A stretch of DNA of 51,959 bases from Novosphingobium sp. B 225 (lineage in GTDB: Bacteria; Pseudomonadota; Alphaproteobacteria; Sphingomonadales; Sphingomonadaceae), in the NCBI RefSeq assembly GCF_002198665.1, contig NZ_MWLM01000034.1, positions 3,188 through 55,146 on the forward strand, given 5' to 3'. The first letter of the stretch is position 1. The number at the start of each line of letters is the position of its first letter. The position numbers were made by a program, and so were the translations under genes. The notes under the pieces are model-generated. The model saw nothing but the letters and a program-made list of their open reading frames with translations. It was not told where the DNA came from and did no database searches. Positions 15,466 through 26,678 of the stretch are shown one piece after another.

Positions 15466-16164
15466 ATGGCACGCAAGAATCCCCGCCGCCTGCGCACGCG
15501 CCTGTTTGGAGCGGTGCTGCTGCTTGCGCTGGCCGGGGGCGGTTACCTGTGGTGGGATCTGCACCACTGGCAGCCGCCGCGCGCGGCCTATCCGATGCAG
15601 GGGCTCGAAGTGAGCGCCGAGGATGGCGAGATTGACTGGACCGCAGCCAAGGCAACCGGCGCGGATTTCGCCTATCTGGATGCTTCCGCCAGCGCCTTTG
15701 CCCGCGATCCGGCTTTCGTGAAAAACGCCGAAGAGGCGCGCGCCGCCAAATTGCAGATCGGCGCGGTCCATCGTTACGACCCGTGCCAGCCGGCCGACAA
15801 GCAGGCCGCCAACTTCGTTACCGTAGTGGCGCGTGACAAGGCTTCGCTGCCCCCGGCGGTGGAGCTGGACATCCTGGCCGATGATTGCCCGATCAAGGTG
15901 TCCGACGCGATGGTGCTGAGCGAGCTGACCACGTTCCTCAACCAGATCGAGACCCACACCGGCAAGCCCGCGATGCTCAAGCTCTCGCGCACATTCGAAG
16001 GGCGCTACCACGTCGCCAAGGGGATCGATCGCAACCTGTGGCTGCTGGGTGACCGGTTCCAGCCGGACTATGCCGGACGCCCCTGGACCATGTGGACGGC
16101 CAACAGCGCGCTTAACCATGCGGCGGCGGCCGGGCCAGTACAGTGGGTGGTGGTGCAGCCTTAA
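15466..16164 (+). CDS. Glycoside hydrolase family 25-like protein with altered catalytic acids
   Basis: 232 aa with an uncleaved N-terminal TM anchor (about 11-30). The GH25 barrel is clear: LEVSAEDGEIDWTAAKATGADF, LQIGAVHRYDPC, and the closing WTMWTANSALNH. The usual GxDxS, ATEG and DLE residues appear as GLEVS, DASAS and ELD, so each acidic position is swapped or lost. It may be a pseudo-lysozyme that binds peptidoglycan. See the separate observation. Confidence 0.8.
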   Translation: MARKNPRRLRTRLFGAVLLLALAGGGYLWWDLHHWQPPRAAYPMQGLEVSAEDGEIDWTAAKATGADFAYLDASASAFARDPAFVKNAEEARAAKLQIGAVHRYDPCQPADKQAANFVTVVARDKASLPPAVELDILADDCPIKVSDAMVLSELTTFLNQIETHTGKPAMLKLSRTFEGRYHVAKGIDRNLWLLGDRFQPDYAGRPWTMWTANSALNHAAAAGPVQWVVVQP

Positions 16165-16181
16165 GGGCCATTACCCTACAT

Positions 16182-16245
16182 CCGTTCGTGTCGAGCGAAG
16201 TCGAGACACGCGCACAGGTGTCTCGACTTCGCTCGACACGAACGG
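16182..16245. repeat. Perfect 28-bp inverted repeat (TCGAGCGAAGTCGAGACAC REP type)
   Basis: Arms 16182-16209 and 16218-16245 with an 8-base spacer. It lies between the GH25-like stop and cdd and could act as a terminator for the first or a stabilising 5' structure for the second. Confidence 0.9.
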
Positions 16246-16258
16246 GTAAAGGGTGGGG

Positions 16259-16681
16259 ATGATGCTGAATCGCGATGCCCTGATCGCCGCCGCGCGCACC
16301 GCGCAGGGCGCGGCCTATGCCCCCTATTCGAACTTCCACGTTGGCGCGGCGCTGCTGTTTGCCGATGGCAGCGTGGTGACCGGGGCCAATGTCGAAAACG
16401 CCAGCTACGGCCTCGCGCTTTGTGCCGAGACCAGCGCGGTCGCCCAGGCGATGAACCGGGGCCTGCGCGGCGGGCTGGTCGCCGTGGCAGTGATCGGCAG
16501 CATGGCGGGCGCGGACGGACCGGTAGTGACCCCGTGCGGACGCTGCCGTCAGGTGCTCAACGAACTGGCCCAACTGGGCGGGACCGATCCGGTAATCTGG
16601 TGCGTGGGGGCGGAGGAAGTGCTGGAACTGAAGCTATCGGCCCTGCTGCCGCATGCGTTTGGGCCGGCGAATTTGGGTTAG
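16259..16681 (+). CDS. cdd: Cytidine deaminase
   Basis: About 140 aa. YAPYSNFHVGAAL, the zinc-ligand/catalytic motif CAETSAVAQA (Cys, Glu) and PCGRCRQVLNE (two Cys) are intact, so it should be active on cytidine/deoxycytidine in pyrimidine salvage. Two ATGs in tandem (16259, 16262); GTG at 16253 also possible. A ribosome site AAAGGG fits the first ATG. Confidence 0.95.
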   Translation: MMLNRDALIAAARTAQGAAYAPYSNFHVGAALLFADGSVVTGANVENASYGLALCAETSAVAQAMNRGLRGGLVAVAVIGSMAGADGPVVTPCGRCRQVLNELAQLGGTDPVIWCVGAEEVLELKLSALLPHAFGPANLG

Positions 16682-17111
16682 GCTGGGCGGACGGCGGGTT
16701 ATGTGTGCGGTGGTCCGAAAGTTGCCTGTCCGGACACGATGAGGTTGCGGACACTACTCTCGCCCCTTCAAGGGAGAGGGCTTTGCCAGCTTCCCCCAAC
16801 TTTCCGGCCGAATTCGCCCTTCGAGGTGCAACGCCGTTTCAGCCAAAGCACACCTCGTCACCCCGGGCTTGACCCGGGGTCCAGCTGTTCTTCTGCGAGG
16901 GTCCGGAACAACGCGAAGGCCGCAAAGGAAGCTGGGCCCCGGGTCAAGGCTCCGCGAGCCACGTGTCTCGCTACGCGGGTGACGGTAGAAGGGCTGGATG
17001 AAAAGGGCGATGCGTCTTTCAGGTGGCAACTTTCCGCAACTTTGGCACCGAACCGGCCCTTCCGGATACGACAACATTGCGGACATTCGCTCCCGACCGC
17101 ATCATGTTTTG
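16682..17111. repeat. 430-bp gene-free stretch with a REP doublet (GTCACCCCGGGCTTGACCCGGGG type)
   Basis: 16856-16885 carries CGTCACCCCGGGC...GGTCCAGC and 16931-16985 carries its complement (GCTGGGCCCCGGGTCAAGG ... CGGGTGACGG), the second copy split by ~26 bases. Repeated short words such as CCGGACA/TTGCGGACA are scattered around it. No convincing gene on either strand. Confidence 0.7.
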
Positions 17112-17642
17112 ATGAATGATTCGTCTAACCCCTGCTGTTGCCCATCTCTGCCTGACTTGACCGGAGTTCCAATGGGCGGAGATGGTCTCGATGAGAGGGT
17201 GTTTGCGACCGTCGAGAATGTTGTCGATCATGGCGGAGACGCTTGGTGGCTACACCTTTCGCAGTGTCGCGCTTGCGGTCAGCATTGGATGATTGCTCAG
17301 GAAGAACGCATTTTTGATGAGCACTTCCTGCGACGATTGACCGTCGATGAGGCCAACCGCATCTTCATGAGTGCAGAATGGCCGGTCGAGTTTCTCAGCT
17401 ACGAGCGCGTGCTAAAAACAGGACACGCCCTGCGCATTCGACCTTGCGTCTTCTTAGATCGACACTCTCCGTCGCTGGTTTGGACTGTGGAAGACCTGCG
17501 GAAGGAACGGCCCGACATCTCAGTGGATGAGATTGCGCTTCTGCTCGGCGTCACCGCGACGCAAACGAAGCGACTCTTGGCAGCAGCCTCGTCGGGGAAG
17601 GGTTCATGGTGGCAGCGGATGCGGCATCGTCTGGGTTTGTAG
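17112..17642 (+). CDS. Orphan hypothetical protein with Cys motifs and an HTH-like end
   Basis: 176 aa from MNDSSNPCCCPSLPDL at 17112. The N-terminal half has CCC and CRACGQHWMI, a possible metal site; residues about 130-160 (ISVDEIALLLGVTATQTKRLL) look like a helix-turn-helix. Base composition is more AT-rich than the neighbours and the gene is flanked by REP-type sequence, suggesting acquisition. An upstream ATG at 16998 would add 38 residues of repeat-derived sequence. No family recognised. Confidence 0.65.
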   Translation: MNDSSNPCCCPSLPDLTGVPMGGDGLDERVFATVENVVDHGGDAWWLHLSQCRACGQHWMIAQEERIFDEHFLRRLTVDEANRIFMSAEWPVEFLSYERVLKTGHALRIRPCVFLDRHSPSLVWTVEDLRKERPDISVDEIALLLGVTATQTKRLLAAASSGKGSWWQRMRHRLGL

Positions 17643-17750
17643 CGTTGAATCGGCGAAGCAGGAATGTCCGCATCCCCCAACCGGGCAGACCTTCCATGTA
17701 GCCAAATCCTGCATCGAAACTGGCCTGCTTCTGACCGCCCCCTAGCCCGC

Positions 17751-18881
17751 CTAACCCTGCAACCACTCCAGCAACGCCCCCATGCAATCCCGCCCCAGGA
17801 TCGCGCTGCGCTCCGCGCTCCACCCTTGCGCGGGGCAGGGCAGGTCGTCGTTGTCCTTGAACGGCATTTCCAGCGTCATCGCCGTCGCGCCGAAGCGTTC
17901 GGCGAGCTGGTTGGTCGACATGGTCAGGTTGGCGCGGCCCTTGCCCGCCACCGGATAGCCCAGCCGGGTCTGGAAATCGGGCGTGCGGCGTTCGAGGATG
18001 GCGGCGAAGCGGTCATAGCCGGCCTGCAGGCCCTCGCTCCACGAAGGAATGCCCTGAAAACCGGCCAGGAACACCGCCGGGATCGCCTCGTCGCCGTGGA
18101 CGTCCATCGCAAAGTGGACCCCGCTCTGGTCCATCGCATCCCGGATGCACAGCACTTCGGGGCTGCGTTCTGCGCTGGGATCGGCCCATTCGCGGTTGAG
18201 GTTGACCCCCGCAGCATTGGTGCGCAAATGGCCGCGCACCGATCCGTCGGGGTTGGCGTTGGGGACCACGTGGAACCGGCACAGCTGGCGCAGCTTGCGG
18301 CCCACCGGGTCGGCGGGATCGGTCAGGCAGTCCAGCGCGCCTTCCATCCACCATTCGGCCATCGATTCGCCCGGATGCTGGCGCGCGAACAGCCAGACCT
18401 GCCTCTCGCCCTCGCCGAATTCCAAGCAGTCGATCGTCCGCCCGTCGAGGCTATGGCCCAGCACGCGGTGCTCCACCCCTTCGGCCAGCGCGGTTTGCGC
18501 GATCAGATCCTGATGGCGTTCCCAGCTGTAAGGCGCGAAATAGGCGAACCAGCACAGGCCCGCGACCGGGGTATAGCGGATCGTCAGAGTGCCGCTGTGC
18601 TCCAGCGGGTCATAGGAACTGTCGGCGCGGCCCCAGAACTCGCGGTCCTCGCTCACCGCCGCGCGGTAATTCGGCCAGCCGCCAGGATAGGCGCTCGCCT
18701 CAAGCCCGGTAATCTTCAGCGTCAGTTCCCGCCCGGCCGCGCCTGAAACGCGAAAGTGGAACCACTGGAAGAAGTCGCTCTGGTGGTCCTTGCGGATCGC
18801 CAGTCTGGCCGTGGTGCCATCGATTTCAAGGACTTCGATGTTGCCGGAATCAAATGCGGTATCGATCTGGATGTGGGTCAT
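17751..18881 (-). CDS. M14-family zinc carboxypeptidase (cytosolic type)
   Basis: 376 aa. An N-terminal beta domain (about 1-125) precedes the peptidase domain: HPGES supplies His169 and Glu172, His262 in DVHGDE is the third zinc ligand, and TLEMPF near 338 holds the catalytic Glu. NPDG and NLNREW are the substrate-binding loops. No signal peptide, so it is cytoplasmic, like the cytosolic carboxypeptidase group. Its stop is just downstream of, and its start overlaps by 4 bp, the DUF4136 gene's end. Confidence 0.93.
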   Translation of the reverse strand: MTHIQIDTAFDSGNIEVLEIDGTTARLAIRKDHQSDFFQWFHFRVSGAAGRELTLKITGLEASAYPGGWPNYRAAVSEDREFWGRADSSYDPLEHSGTLTIRYTPVAGLCWFAYFAPYSWERHQDLIAQTALAEGVEHRVLGHSLDGRTIDCLEFGEGERQVWLFARQHPGESMAEWWMEGALDCLTDPADPVGRKLRQLCRFHVVPNANPDGSVRGHLRTNAAGVNLNREWADPSAERSPEVLCIRDAMDQSGVHFAMDVHGDEAIPAVFLAGFQGIPSWSEGLQAGYDRFAAILERRTPDFQTRLGYPVAGKGRANLTMSTNQLAERFGATAMTLEMPFKDNDDLPCPAQGWSAERSAILGRDCMGALLEWLQG

Positions 18882-19468
18882 TTGACCAGGATAGTCTCAC
18901 CCGACTGTCCGGGGAAGTCCTTGAACAGCGCTTCGGCCATCTTTGGCGCGGCGAGCGCCGTATCCGCCATCGGGCTGGTGGCGCGCACCGAGAACGCCGC
19001 GCGGCCTTCCCACAGGGCGGCCTTGGTGGCGCGGTCCCGGATCGTCACCGCCAGCAAGGTCTGAACCTGCTGCGCGGGCTTGGGGGAAAGGTTGATGCCG
19101 ATCCCCAGGCCCAGGCCAGAGCCATAGCTGCCGGTCGAACCGCCGATCCCGACCGAGACCGGGCCGGAACTGCGCACCGGATCGATCGTGCTGCGTGAAA
19201 GCCGCAGTTCGGCCACTTGCGCGCTGCTCCCCGCCGCGCCCTCGGCATAGCCCAGGGCGGCCAACTGACGCTCGACCGCCGCCTGATAGGCGCGCCATTC
19301 GAGCGAATTGCCGTCCATCCCGGTGGCCGGTTCAACCGCAATCGGGCCTTTGGCCTGCGCCGCCACTTCGGGGGCGTGGAAACGGGTCACCTCGACCGGG
19401 CCAATCGGCGCGACGCAGCCGGTCAGCAACAGTCCCACGGACAGCATGGCGGATGTCAGGCACTTCAT
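18878..19468 (-). CDS. DUF4136 lipoprotein
   Basis: 196 aa from [18 protein letters not shown] at 19468; lipobox LLTGC gives lipidation at Cys18. The middle is Gly/Ser-rich ([12 protein letters not shown]) and the end is [15 protein letters not shown], shared with the third paralogue at 29485-30186. Overlaps the M14 gene start by 4 bp (ATGA). Probably envelope-located; function unknown. Confidence 0.85.
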   Translation of the reverse strand: MKCLTSAMLSVGLLLTGCVAPIGPVEVTRFHAPEVAAQAKGPIAVEPATGMDGNSLEWRAYQAAVERQLAALGYAEGAAGSSAQVAELRLSRSTIDPVRSSGPVSVGIGGSTGSYGSGLGLGIGINLSPKPAQQVQTLLAVTIRDRATKAALWEGRAAFSVRATSPMADTALAAPKMAEALFKDFPGQSGETILVK

Positions 19469-19547
19469 CGCGGGCGACCTTTCATGGCGAGTGATAGGGT
19501 CAGGACCCTGGGCCACTGTGCTGCCAGATGCAGTGCGATGCAAGGTT

Positions 19548-20261
19548 TCAGCGCCGCGCAATCTGCTGCGTGGCGGGGAAGCGTTCAAACAGCGCTGCGG
19601 CCAGTTTTGCGGCGATCTGGCCGTCGCCCCAGCGCTCGTCGCTTTCGCGGGTCAGGATCCGGGCATGGCCTTCCCACAGCACCGCGCCGCTGGTGCGATC
19701 CTTGATCCGTGCTTCCAGCCGGGTTGCGATCAAGGCCTTGCGGGGTTTGGACAGATCGACATTCAGTGCCATGCCCATCATCGATCCATGGTTGGACACG
19801 CCCATCATCATTTCGCCGCTGACCGGCTTGTGCGGGGCTTCTTCGGGCACGGCCTGGGTCCGCAGCACGCGCACTTCGGCCACCTGGCCGCCGGCCGGAT
19901 CGGGGGTTGCGGTGTCATACCCGGAACCTGCCAGCGCATCGATCACGGCGGCTTCATAGGTCGCCAGTTCGCGCGGATTGGTCACCCCGCCCCCGGCGGG
20001 TGCCTCGGTCACCGTGATCTTGCCCTGGCCTAGCACGGCGGCTTCCGTCCCTTCGGCCACGAAAGTCGAAACCTGGACCTTGCCTTCGGGCGAGGCGGCG
20101 CGGCGCGCGCCCGGTCGCTCTGACCATCCGGGGCCGTCCCAGCCGGGACCATCCCAGCCCGGACCGCCCCAACCGGGTCCGCCCGGCTGGGCAATCAGCG
20201 CGGTTCCGGTCAGGCTCAGCACAGCGGCAAGCGGGAACAGCGAAGGACGGATTGTGATCAT
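19548..20261 (-). CDS. DUF4136-like secreted protein with GPGWDGPGW repeats
   Basis: 237 aa. Signal peptide MITIRPSLFPLAAVLSLTG, no lipobox Cys. Just after cleavage there is a short tandem GPGWxGPGW repeat (about 28-47) and an Arg patch. The C-terminal part (RTSGAVLWEGHARILT, AALFERFP) matches the DUF4136 paralogues. It lies upstream of the lipoprotein gene on the same strand, 79 bases away. Confidence 0.8.
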   Translation of the reverse strand: MITIRPSLFPLAAVLSLTGTALIAQPGGPGWGGPGWDGPGWDGPGWSERPGARRAASPEGKVQVSTFVAEGTEAAVLGQGKITVTEAPAGGGVTNPRELATYEAAVIDALAGSGYDTATPDPAGGQVAEVRVLRTQAVPEEAPHKPVSGEMMMGVSNHGSMMGMALNVDLSKPRKALIATRLEARIKDRTSGAVLWEGHARILTRESDERWGDGQIAAKLAAALFERFPATQQIARR

Positions 20262-20410
20262 GGCAGGCCTCTTGATGAACTGGCGTTGCAGCCCCCGCGC
20301 CCGCCATCCGCCGCGCGGCCTTGCCCCATGATGAACAGGCGAATTTTGTCGCGCATAGCCGGGCCGCGTTAACCACTTTGCCGCGCAGCCGTGCTAGCGC
20401 GCCTGGCACC

Positions 20411-21421
20411 ATGACAGACAAAGTCCCTGTGCTCGTTACCGGCGGTGCCGGTTATATCGGCAGCCATGCCGTGCTCGCCCTCAAGGATGCCGGTTGGCCG
20501 GTGGCGGTAATCGACAATCTGGTTACCGGGTTTCGCTGGGCCGTGCCGGATGATGTGCCGTTCTATCAGGGCGATATCGAGGATGGTGCGCTGCTCGCGC
20601 GGATATTTGCAGAGCAGGGCATCGGCGCGGTGATGCATTTCGCCGGATCGGTGGTGGTGCCGGAATCGGTGTCCGATCCGCTCAAATACTATCACAACAA
20701 CACCGCCAAGACCCGTAGCCTGATCGCCAGCGCCGTGGCGGCGGGGGTGCCGCACTTCATCTTCAGCTCGACCGCGGCGACCTATGGCACCCCGGCGGTG
20801 GAGACGGTGCGCGAAGATACGCCGCAAGTGCCGATCAACCCCTATGGCATGTCCAAGCTGATGAGCGAGTACATGCTGCGCGATACGGCCGCCGCGCATC
20901 CGCTGAACTTCTGCGCCTTGCGCTATTTCAACGTCGCGGGCGCCGATCCGCGCGGGCGCACCGGGCAATCGACTGCCGGGGCGACTCACCTGATCAAGGT
21001 TGCGGTCGAAGCCGCGCTGGGGCGGCGCGAACAGGTGGCGGTATTTGGCACCGATTTCGACACGCCGGATGGCACCGGGGTGCGCGACTATATCCACGTC
21101 AGCGATTTGGCCGCCGCGCATGTCATGGCGCTGGAAGCGCTGATCGCCGATCCGGCGCGGTCGCTGACGATGAATTGCGGCTATGGCCGGGGCTATTCCG
21201 TGCTCGAAGTGCTGGACGCGGTGGACCGGGCGACCAACCTTGCCATCAAGCGTGAATTCGGCCCGCGCCGACCGGGCGATCCGGCCTCGCTGATTTCCGA
21301 CAATGCGCTGATCCGGGCAACCTTGCCGTGGGTGCCGCGCTATGCCGATCTCGATCTGATCGTCACCCACGCGCTGCAATGGGAACGCAAGCTGGGCGAG
21401 ATTCGCGGCGAATCGGGATGA
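20411..21421 (+). CDS. galE: UDP-glucose 4-epimerase
   Basis: 336 aa, short-chain dehydrogenase fold. NAD-binding TGGAGYIGSH at 10-19, Ser/Thr at SST 119-121 and the catalytic Tyr145-x3-Lys149 (YGMSK). The later FGTDFDTPDGTGVRDYIHV is typical of GalE. Interconverts UDP-glucose and UDP-galactose for surface polysaccharide. Divergent from the DUF4136-like gene. Confidence 0.95.
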   Translation: MTDKVPVLVTGGAGYIGSHAVLALKDAGWPVAVIDNLVTGFRWAVPDDVPFYQGDIEDGALLARIFAEQGIGAVMHFAGSVVVPESVSDPLKYYHNNTAKTRSLIASAVAAGVPHFIFSSTAATYGTPAVETVREDTPQVPINPYGMSKLMSEYMLRDTAAAHPLNFCALRYFNVAGADPRGRTGQSTAGATHLIKVAVEAALGRREQVAVFGTDFDTPDGTGVRDYIHVSDLAAAHVMALEALIADPARSLTMNCGYGRGYSVLEVLDAVDRATNLAIKREFGPRRPGDPASLISDNALIRATLPWVPRYADLDLIVTHALQWERKLGEIRGESG

Positions 21422-21436
21422 TTGGGAAATAATCGT

Positions 21437-21494
21437 TATAATACAATCATTTATGCGGTTTTTTCTTGACTTGCGAATCACCCGGCGTGTAGCT
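21437..21494 (+). promoter_or_regulatory. Possible promoters for rpoZ
   Basis: An AT-rich island between galE and rpoZ holds a perfect TATAAT at 21437-21442 and a TTGACT -35-like hexamer at 21466-21471. The matching partner elements are weak, so the exact start is unclear. Confidence 0.35.
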
Positions 21495-21534
21495 GGCGCC
21501 ATTCCACCGATTTTTCCTGAACTGGAGTGCCCGA

Positions 21535-21879
21535 ATGGCGCGCGTTACCGTTGAAGATTGTGTCGACAAGATCCCCAACCGCTTCGATCTCGTCCTGCTT
21601 GCCGCCCAGCGCGCGCGGGAGATTTCGGGTGGTGCCGAACTGACGATCGACCGCGATCGCGACAAGAACCCCGTGGTCGCCCTGCGTGAAATCGCCGAAC
21701 AGACCGTGCGTCCGGACAGCCTCAAGGAATCGGTGGTCACCGGCCTGCAGCGTGTGCTGCCCGAAGATGACGATGAAGTGGATGATGTCGGCTCGCTCAG
21801 CCAGTCGGCCGAAGCGCTGCGGATCACTGCCGCGGCCCCGGTGCGCAACACCTCGATCGGCGGCGACTACGAAGGCTGA
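21535..21879 (+). CDS. rpoZ: RNA polymerase omega subunit
   Basis: 114 aa. [28 protein letters not shown] and [11 protein letters not shown] are the conserved core that clamps the beta' C-terminus. The acidic stretch EDDDEVDDV and the tail extend beyond the E. coli length, as is usual in this order. A terminator follows. Confidence 0.97.
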   Translation: MARVTVEDCVDKIPNRFDLVLLAAQRAREISGGAELTIDRDRDKNPVVALREIAEQTVRPDSLKESVVTGLQRVLPEDDDEVDDVGSLSQSAEALRITAAAPVRNTSIGGDYEG

Positions 21880-21900
21880 GCTTTCGTCGCCGTGCTGAAG

Positions 21901-21934
21901 AAAAGCCCGCTTCCCGCAGGGGAGGCGGGCTTTT
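21901..21934 (+). terminator. Rho-independent terminator after rpoZ
   Basis: AAAAGCCCGC...GCGGGCTTTT stem with CCC/GGG inside and a T-rich end. It probably serves both rpoZ and the convergent gene ending at 21943. Confidence 0.92.
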
Positions 21935-21942
21935 CTTATCTG

Positions 21943-22314
21943 TTATCTGCAAGGCCAGGTTTTCTTGAACAGATCGCCGATCGCGGCGCGCATCGGCACG
22001 CGCGGGCGGACATCGGTGGGGTAGGTGCGCAAGTGGTTGAGCACCTGGTCAGAGCTGACCTTGACTCCCTTGGGCGGGCAGCTGCTGGGGCGGCCTGCGG
22101 CGCGTTCGGCCTCAAGCTGCGCCTTATAGGCCATGCCGGCGGCCTGGCCTTCCTGCTGCAACACCTTGATATCGGGCGAAAACAGCGCCATCGCCCCTTT
22201 GGCTTTCAGCGCATCGGCCTTGGCCAGAAAGGCGGCGACGCTCATGTCTCCGGCGGCCCAGGCCGGACTGGCGGCCATCAGGCCAATGATCAGGGGTAGT
22301 GCGACACGCTTCAT
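21943..22314 (-). CDS. Small secreted protein of unknown family
   Basis: 123 aa with a signal peptide cleaved after AWA (MKRVALPLIIGLMAASPAWA). The mature part has two Cys (SCPPKG and the terminal TWPC), likely one disulfide. The C-terminal helix-rich end is faintly like Rap1a/Tai immunity proteins, but I cannot confirm it. Convergent with rpoZ. Confidence 0.7.
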   Translation of the reverse strand: MKRVALPLIIGLMAASPAWAAGDMSVAAFLAKADALKAKGAMALFSPDIKVLQQEGQAAGMAYKAQLEAERAAGRPSSCPPKGVKVSSDQVLNHLRTYPTDVRPRVPMRAAIGDLFKKTWPCR

Positions 22315-22402
22315 TCAATTTCTCCCGCGCTTTGGTGCAGGATGGCTTGACCCAGGCAAGCTGACAAGACCATGAACGCCTTATCCAGAACGGGGTTTCG
22401 GC

Positions 22403-23455
22403 ATGAGCGGCGGCGAAGTGATTGGCGATCTGGCGCAAAGCGCGCTGACTGCACGGGCGGTTGAACCGGCGCACGGCGAGGGCGAGGACGGGCATAGCCA
22501 CGAACAGGCCTGCCTCAACTGCGGCACCGCCCTGATCGGCAGCCACTGCCACGCGTGCGGGCAGGCGGCGCATGTCCACAAGACGCTGGGGGCGTTCTTT
22601 CACGATCTGCTGCACGGTGTGTTCCATTTCGAAGGCAAGATCTGGCGGACCCTGCCCAAGCTGACGTTCAAGCCGGGGCAGCTGACCCGCGAATATGTCG
22701 ATGGCCGCCGCGCCAGCTATGTCAGCCCGATCGCGCTGTTCCTGTTCGGCGTATTCCTGATGTTCGCGGTGGTGAAGCAGGTGGCCGGGGTTTACGGTGA
22801 GCATGCCAATGTCAACGTCAACGGCGTGGCCATCAAAGGGCTCGCCGCCAACGAACAGGCACTGGTGGAGCTCAAGGCAAAGCGTGCGGCACTGATCAAG
22901 GAAGGCCAGCCGACTGATGAGGTTGATGGCCAGATCGATGGACGCGAAGCGGCGGTCGAAGCGATCAAGGATGTACGCGGCGAGTTCAGCCAAGGCGATC
23001 TTGCCAAGGCCAAGGACGCCAAATTTACCAGCAGTCTCCCGGCAATCCAGGTCGCGCTTGACGAATTCAAGCAGAACCCCGCGCTGGTGATCTACAAGCT
23101 GCAGAACAACGCCTACAAGTTCAGCTGGGCGCTGATCCCGATTTCGGTCCCGTTCGTGTGGCTGCTGTTCCTGTTCCGGCGGCGCTTCCACCTTTATGAC
23201 CACACGGTATTCGTCACCTACTCGCTAAGCTTCATGACCCTGCTGGCGGTGGTGGTGATGACGGGCAATGCGCTGGGGGCAGACTATGTCGGCTTTCTGA
23301 TCCTGCTGGCGCCGCTGCACATGTACAAGCAGCTGCGCGGCACTTACGCGCTGACCCGGTTCGAAGCCCTGTGGCGGACCGGCGCACTGCTCGCCATCGC
23401 GCTGACCGCGCTGATCCTGTTCACGATACTGATCCTGGTCGAAACGGGGGCGTAA
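22403..23455 (+). CDS. DUF3667 membrane protein
   Basis: 350 aa. An N-terminal zinc-ribbon (CLNCGTALIGSHCHACGQ) precedes a helical cytoplasmic region and several TM segments (about 112-133, 245-263, 275-300, 330-348), the standard DUF3667 arrangement. A charged, coiled-coil-like insert lies between the first and later TMs. Function unknown. Confidence 0.88.
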   Translation: MSGGEVIGDLAQSALTARAVEPAHGEGEDGHSHEQACLNCGTALIGSHCHACGQAAHVHKTLGAFFHDLLHGVFHFEGKIWRTLPKLTFKPGQLTREYVDGRRASYVSPIALFLFGVFLMFAVVKQVAGVYGEHANVNVNGVAIKGLAANEQALVELKAKRAALIKEGQPTDEVDGQIDGREAAVEAIKDVRGEFSQGDLAKAKDAKFTSSLPAIQVALDEFKQNPALVIYKLQNNAYKFSWALIPISVPFVWLLFLFRRRFHLYDHTVFVTYSLSFMTLLAVVVMTGNALGADYVGFLILLAPLHMYKQLRGTYALTRFEALWRTGALLAIALTALILFTILILVETGA

Positions 23456-23474
23456 GCCCCCGCTCCGGCTGAAC

Positions 23475-25412
<1,938 letters not shown>

Positions 25413-25542
25413 TCGGCAGGTCCTTTCACGTCCAGCCTATGTAGGACGGCAGGGCTGAATCGCAAGCTAACAGGCGTGTCGGTGCCGCGACTTGCGCCGA
25501 AGGGCGGGTGAAGGCACAAGCCGCAGGGCACATGGGGGACGC

Positions 25543-26658
25543 ATGACCGGCACGACGATCCAGACCGACGACCGCTTTGCCAGCTGGGGCAAATGGCCCG
25601 CGCGGCTGTTGCTGGCGGCGCTGGCAGCGCTGCTGCTGGCCGCTGCGCTCGTCCCGATCGAGGCGGCGGTGCAGAACTATGCCAAGGCCGGGCTGGTCGA
25701 ACAGATCACCGGAGCCAAAGTGGAAGGGGCGGAACGCCCGCGCGACTATGATCTGCAGCTGTATGATTTCGTGGTCGAACGAATCGGGCAGGGCGAAAAC
25801 TATTACAAGGCCGCCGCCGAAGGCCACCGGCATTTCCTGTTTCCCCTGCGTCCCGGCTTTGCCGTGCGATTGCCGACGCTGGCCTATCTGCAGATGATCC
25901 TGGGCGAAGTGGGCCAGATGGCGGCGGCCGTCGGGCTGATGCTGGCGGTCCTGTGGGCGTGGTGGCGGAGGCTGGGCGATGAAGGATGCAGCCCGCGGCT
26001 GCGGCGGCTGGGCACCACGCTGATCTTCTTTGGCGCGGCCCTGGGGCTCAACCGCTATTACTTCGCCTTGCATGAGCTGTGGGCCGGGCAATTGCTGGCT
26101 TTGTCACTGGCACTGCACCGGCCGGGGCAGCGCTGGCTGGGCGCTTTCATCGCTGCCGGGCTGGCGCTGGCCATTCGCGAACATGCGCTGCCCTATGTGC
26201 TGCTGATGGGGGCCTTTGCGTTGTGGCGCGGAGACCGCAAGGAAGCCCTGGCCTGGGCCGCGCTGGTGGCGGCGTTTGGCGGCGCGCTGGCCTGGCACCT
26301 GCACATGGTGGCGCAGCAGGTGCTGCCCAGCGATGGGCTGGGCCCGCCCTGGCTGGTGCTGCGCGGGCTTTCGGGCTGGCTGTCCAACGTGGTGCTGTCC
26401 AGCAACATGCGGTTCCTGCCGCACTGGCTGGCGGGGCCGCTGGTGATGCTGGCAATCCTGGGCTGGGCCGGGTGGAAGCGCGAACTGGGCGCTTTCGCGA
26501 CCTTGCTGTTCCTGGGCTATGGCCTGGTGTTCATGATCGTGGGGCGGCCCGACAACTTTTACTGGGGCGCGATGATTGCCCCGGCGCTGTTCGCAGGCCT
26601 GATCTTTACCCCGCGCGCCTTGGGTTCACTGTGGCACGCGGGGTTTAACAGGTCCTGA
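25543..26658 (+). CDS. Polytopic membrane protein, unknown
   Basis: 371 aa from MTGTTIQTDDRFASW at 25543. About eight TM helices follow an N-terminal amphipathic region and a first TM (about 20-39); a ~70-residue hydrophilic loop after TM1 contains LQLYDFVVERIGQGENYYK. The overall pattern resembles GT-C-like membrane glycosyltransferases (an acidic loop, later Arg-rich ends), but the match is weak. Divergent from ftsH. Confidence 0.65.
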   Translation: MTGTTIQTDDRFASWGKWPARLLLAALAALLLAAALVPIEAAVQNYAKAGLVEQITGAKVEGAERPRDYDLQLYDFVVERIGQGENYYKAAAEGHRHFLFPLRPGFAVRLPTLAYLQMILGEVGQMAAAVGLMLAVLWAWWRRLGDEGCSPRLRRLGTTLIFFGAALGLNRYYFALHELWAGQLLALSLALHRPGQRWLGAFIAAGLALAIREHALPYVLLMGAFALWRGDRKEALAWAALVAAFGGALAWHLHMVAQQVLPSDGLGPPWLVLRGLSGWLSNVVLSSNMRFLPHWLAGPLVMLAILGWAGWKRELGAFATLLFLGYGLVFMIVGRPDNFYWGAMIAPALFAGLIFTPRALGSLWHAGFNRS

Positions 26659-26678
26659 CCCTAGGTCCTGACCCTAGG
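26651..26678. repeat. Tandem 13-bp repeat GGTCCTGACCCTA (two copies)
   Basis: Two direct copies (26651-26663 and 26664-26676) supply the TGA stop of the rightward gene (26656-26658) and the TAG stop of the leftward gene (26674-26676). The same 12-mer occurs reversed at 19496-19507. Confidence 0.85.
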
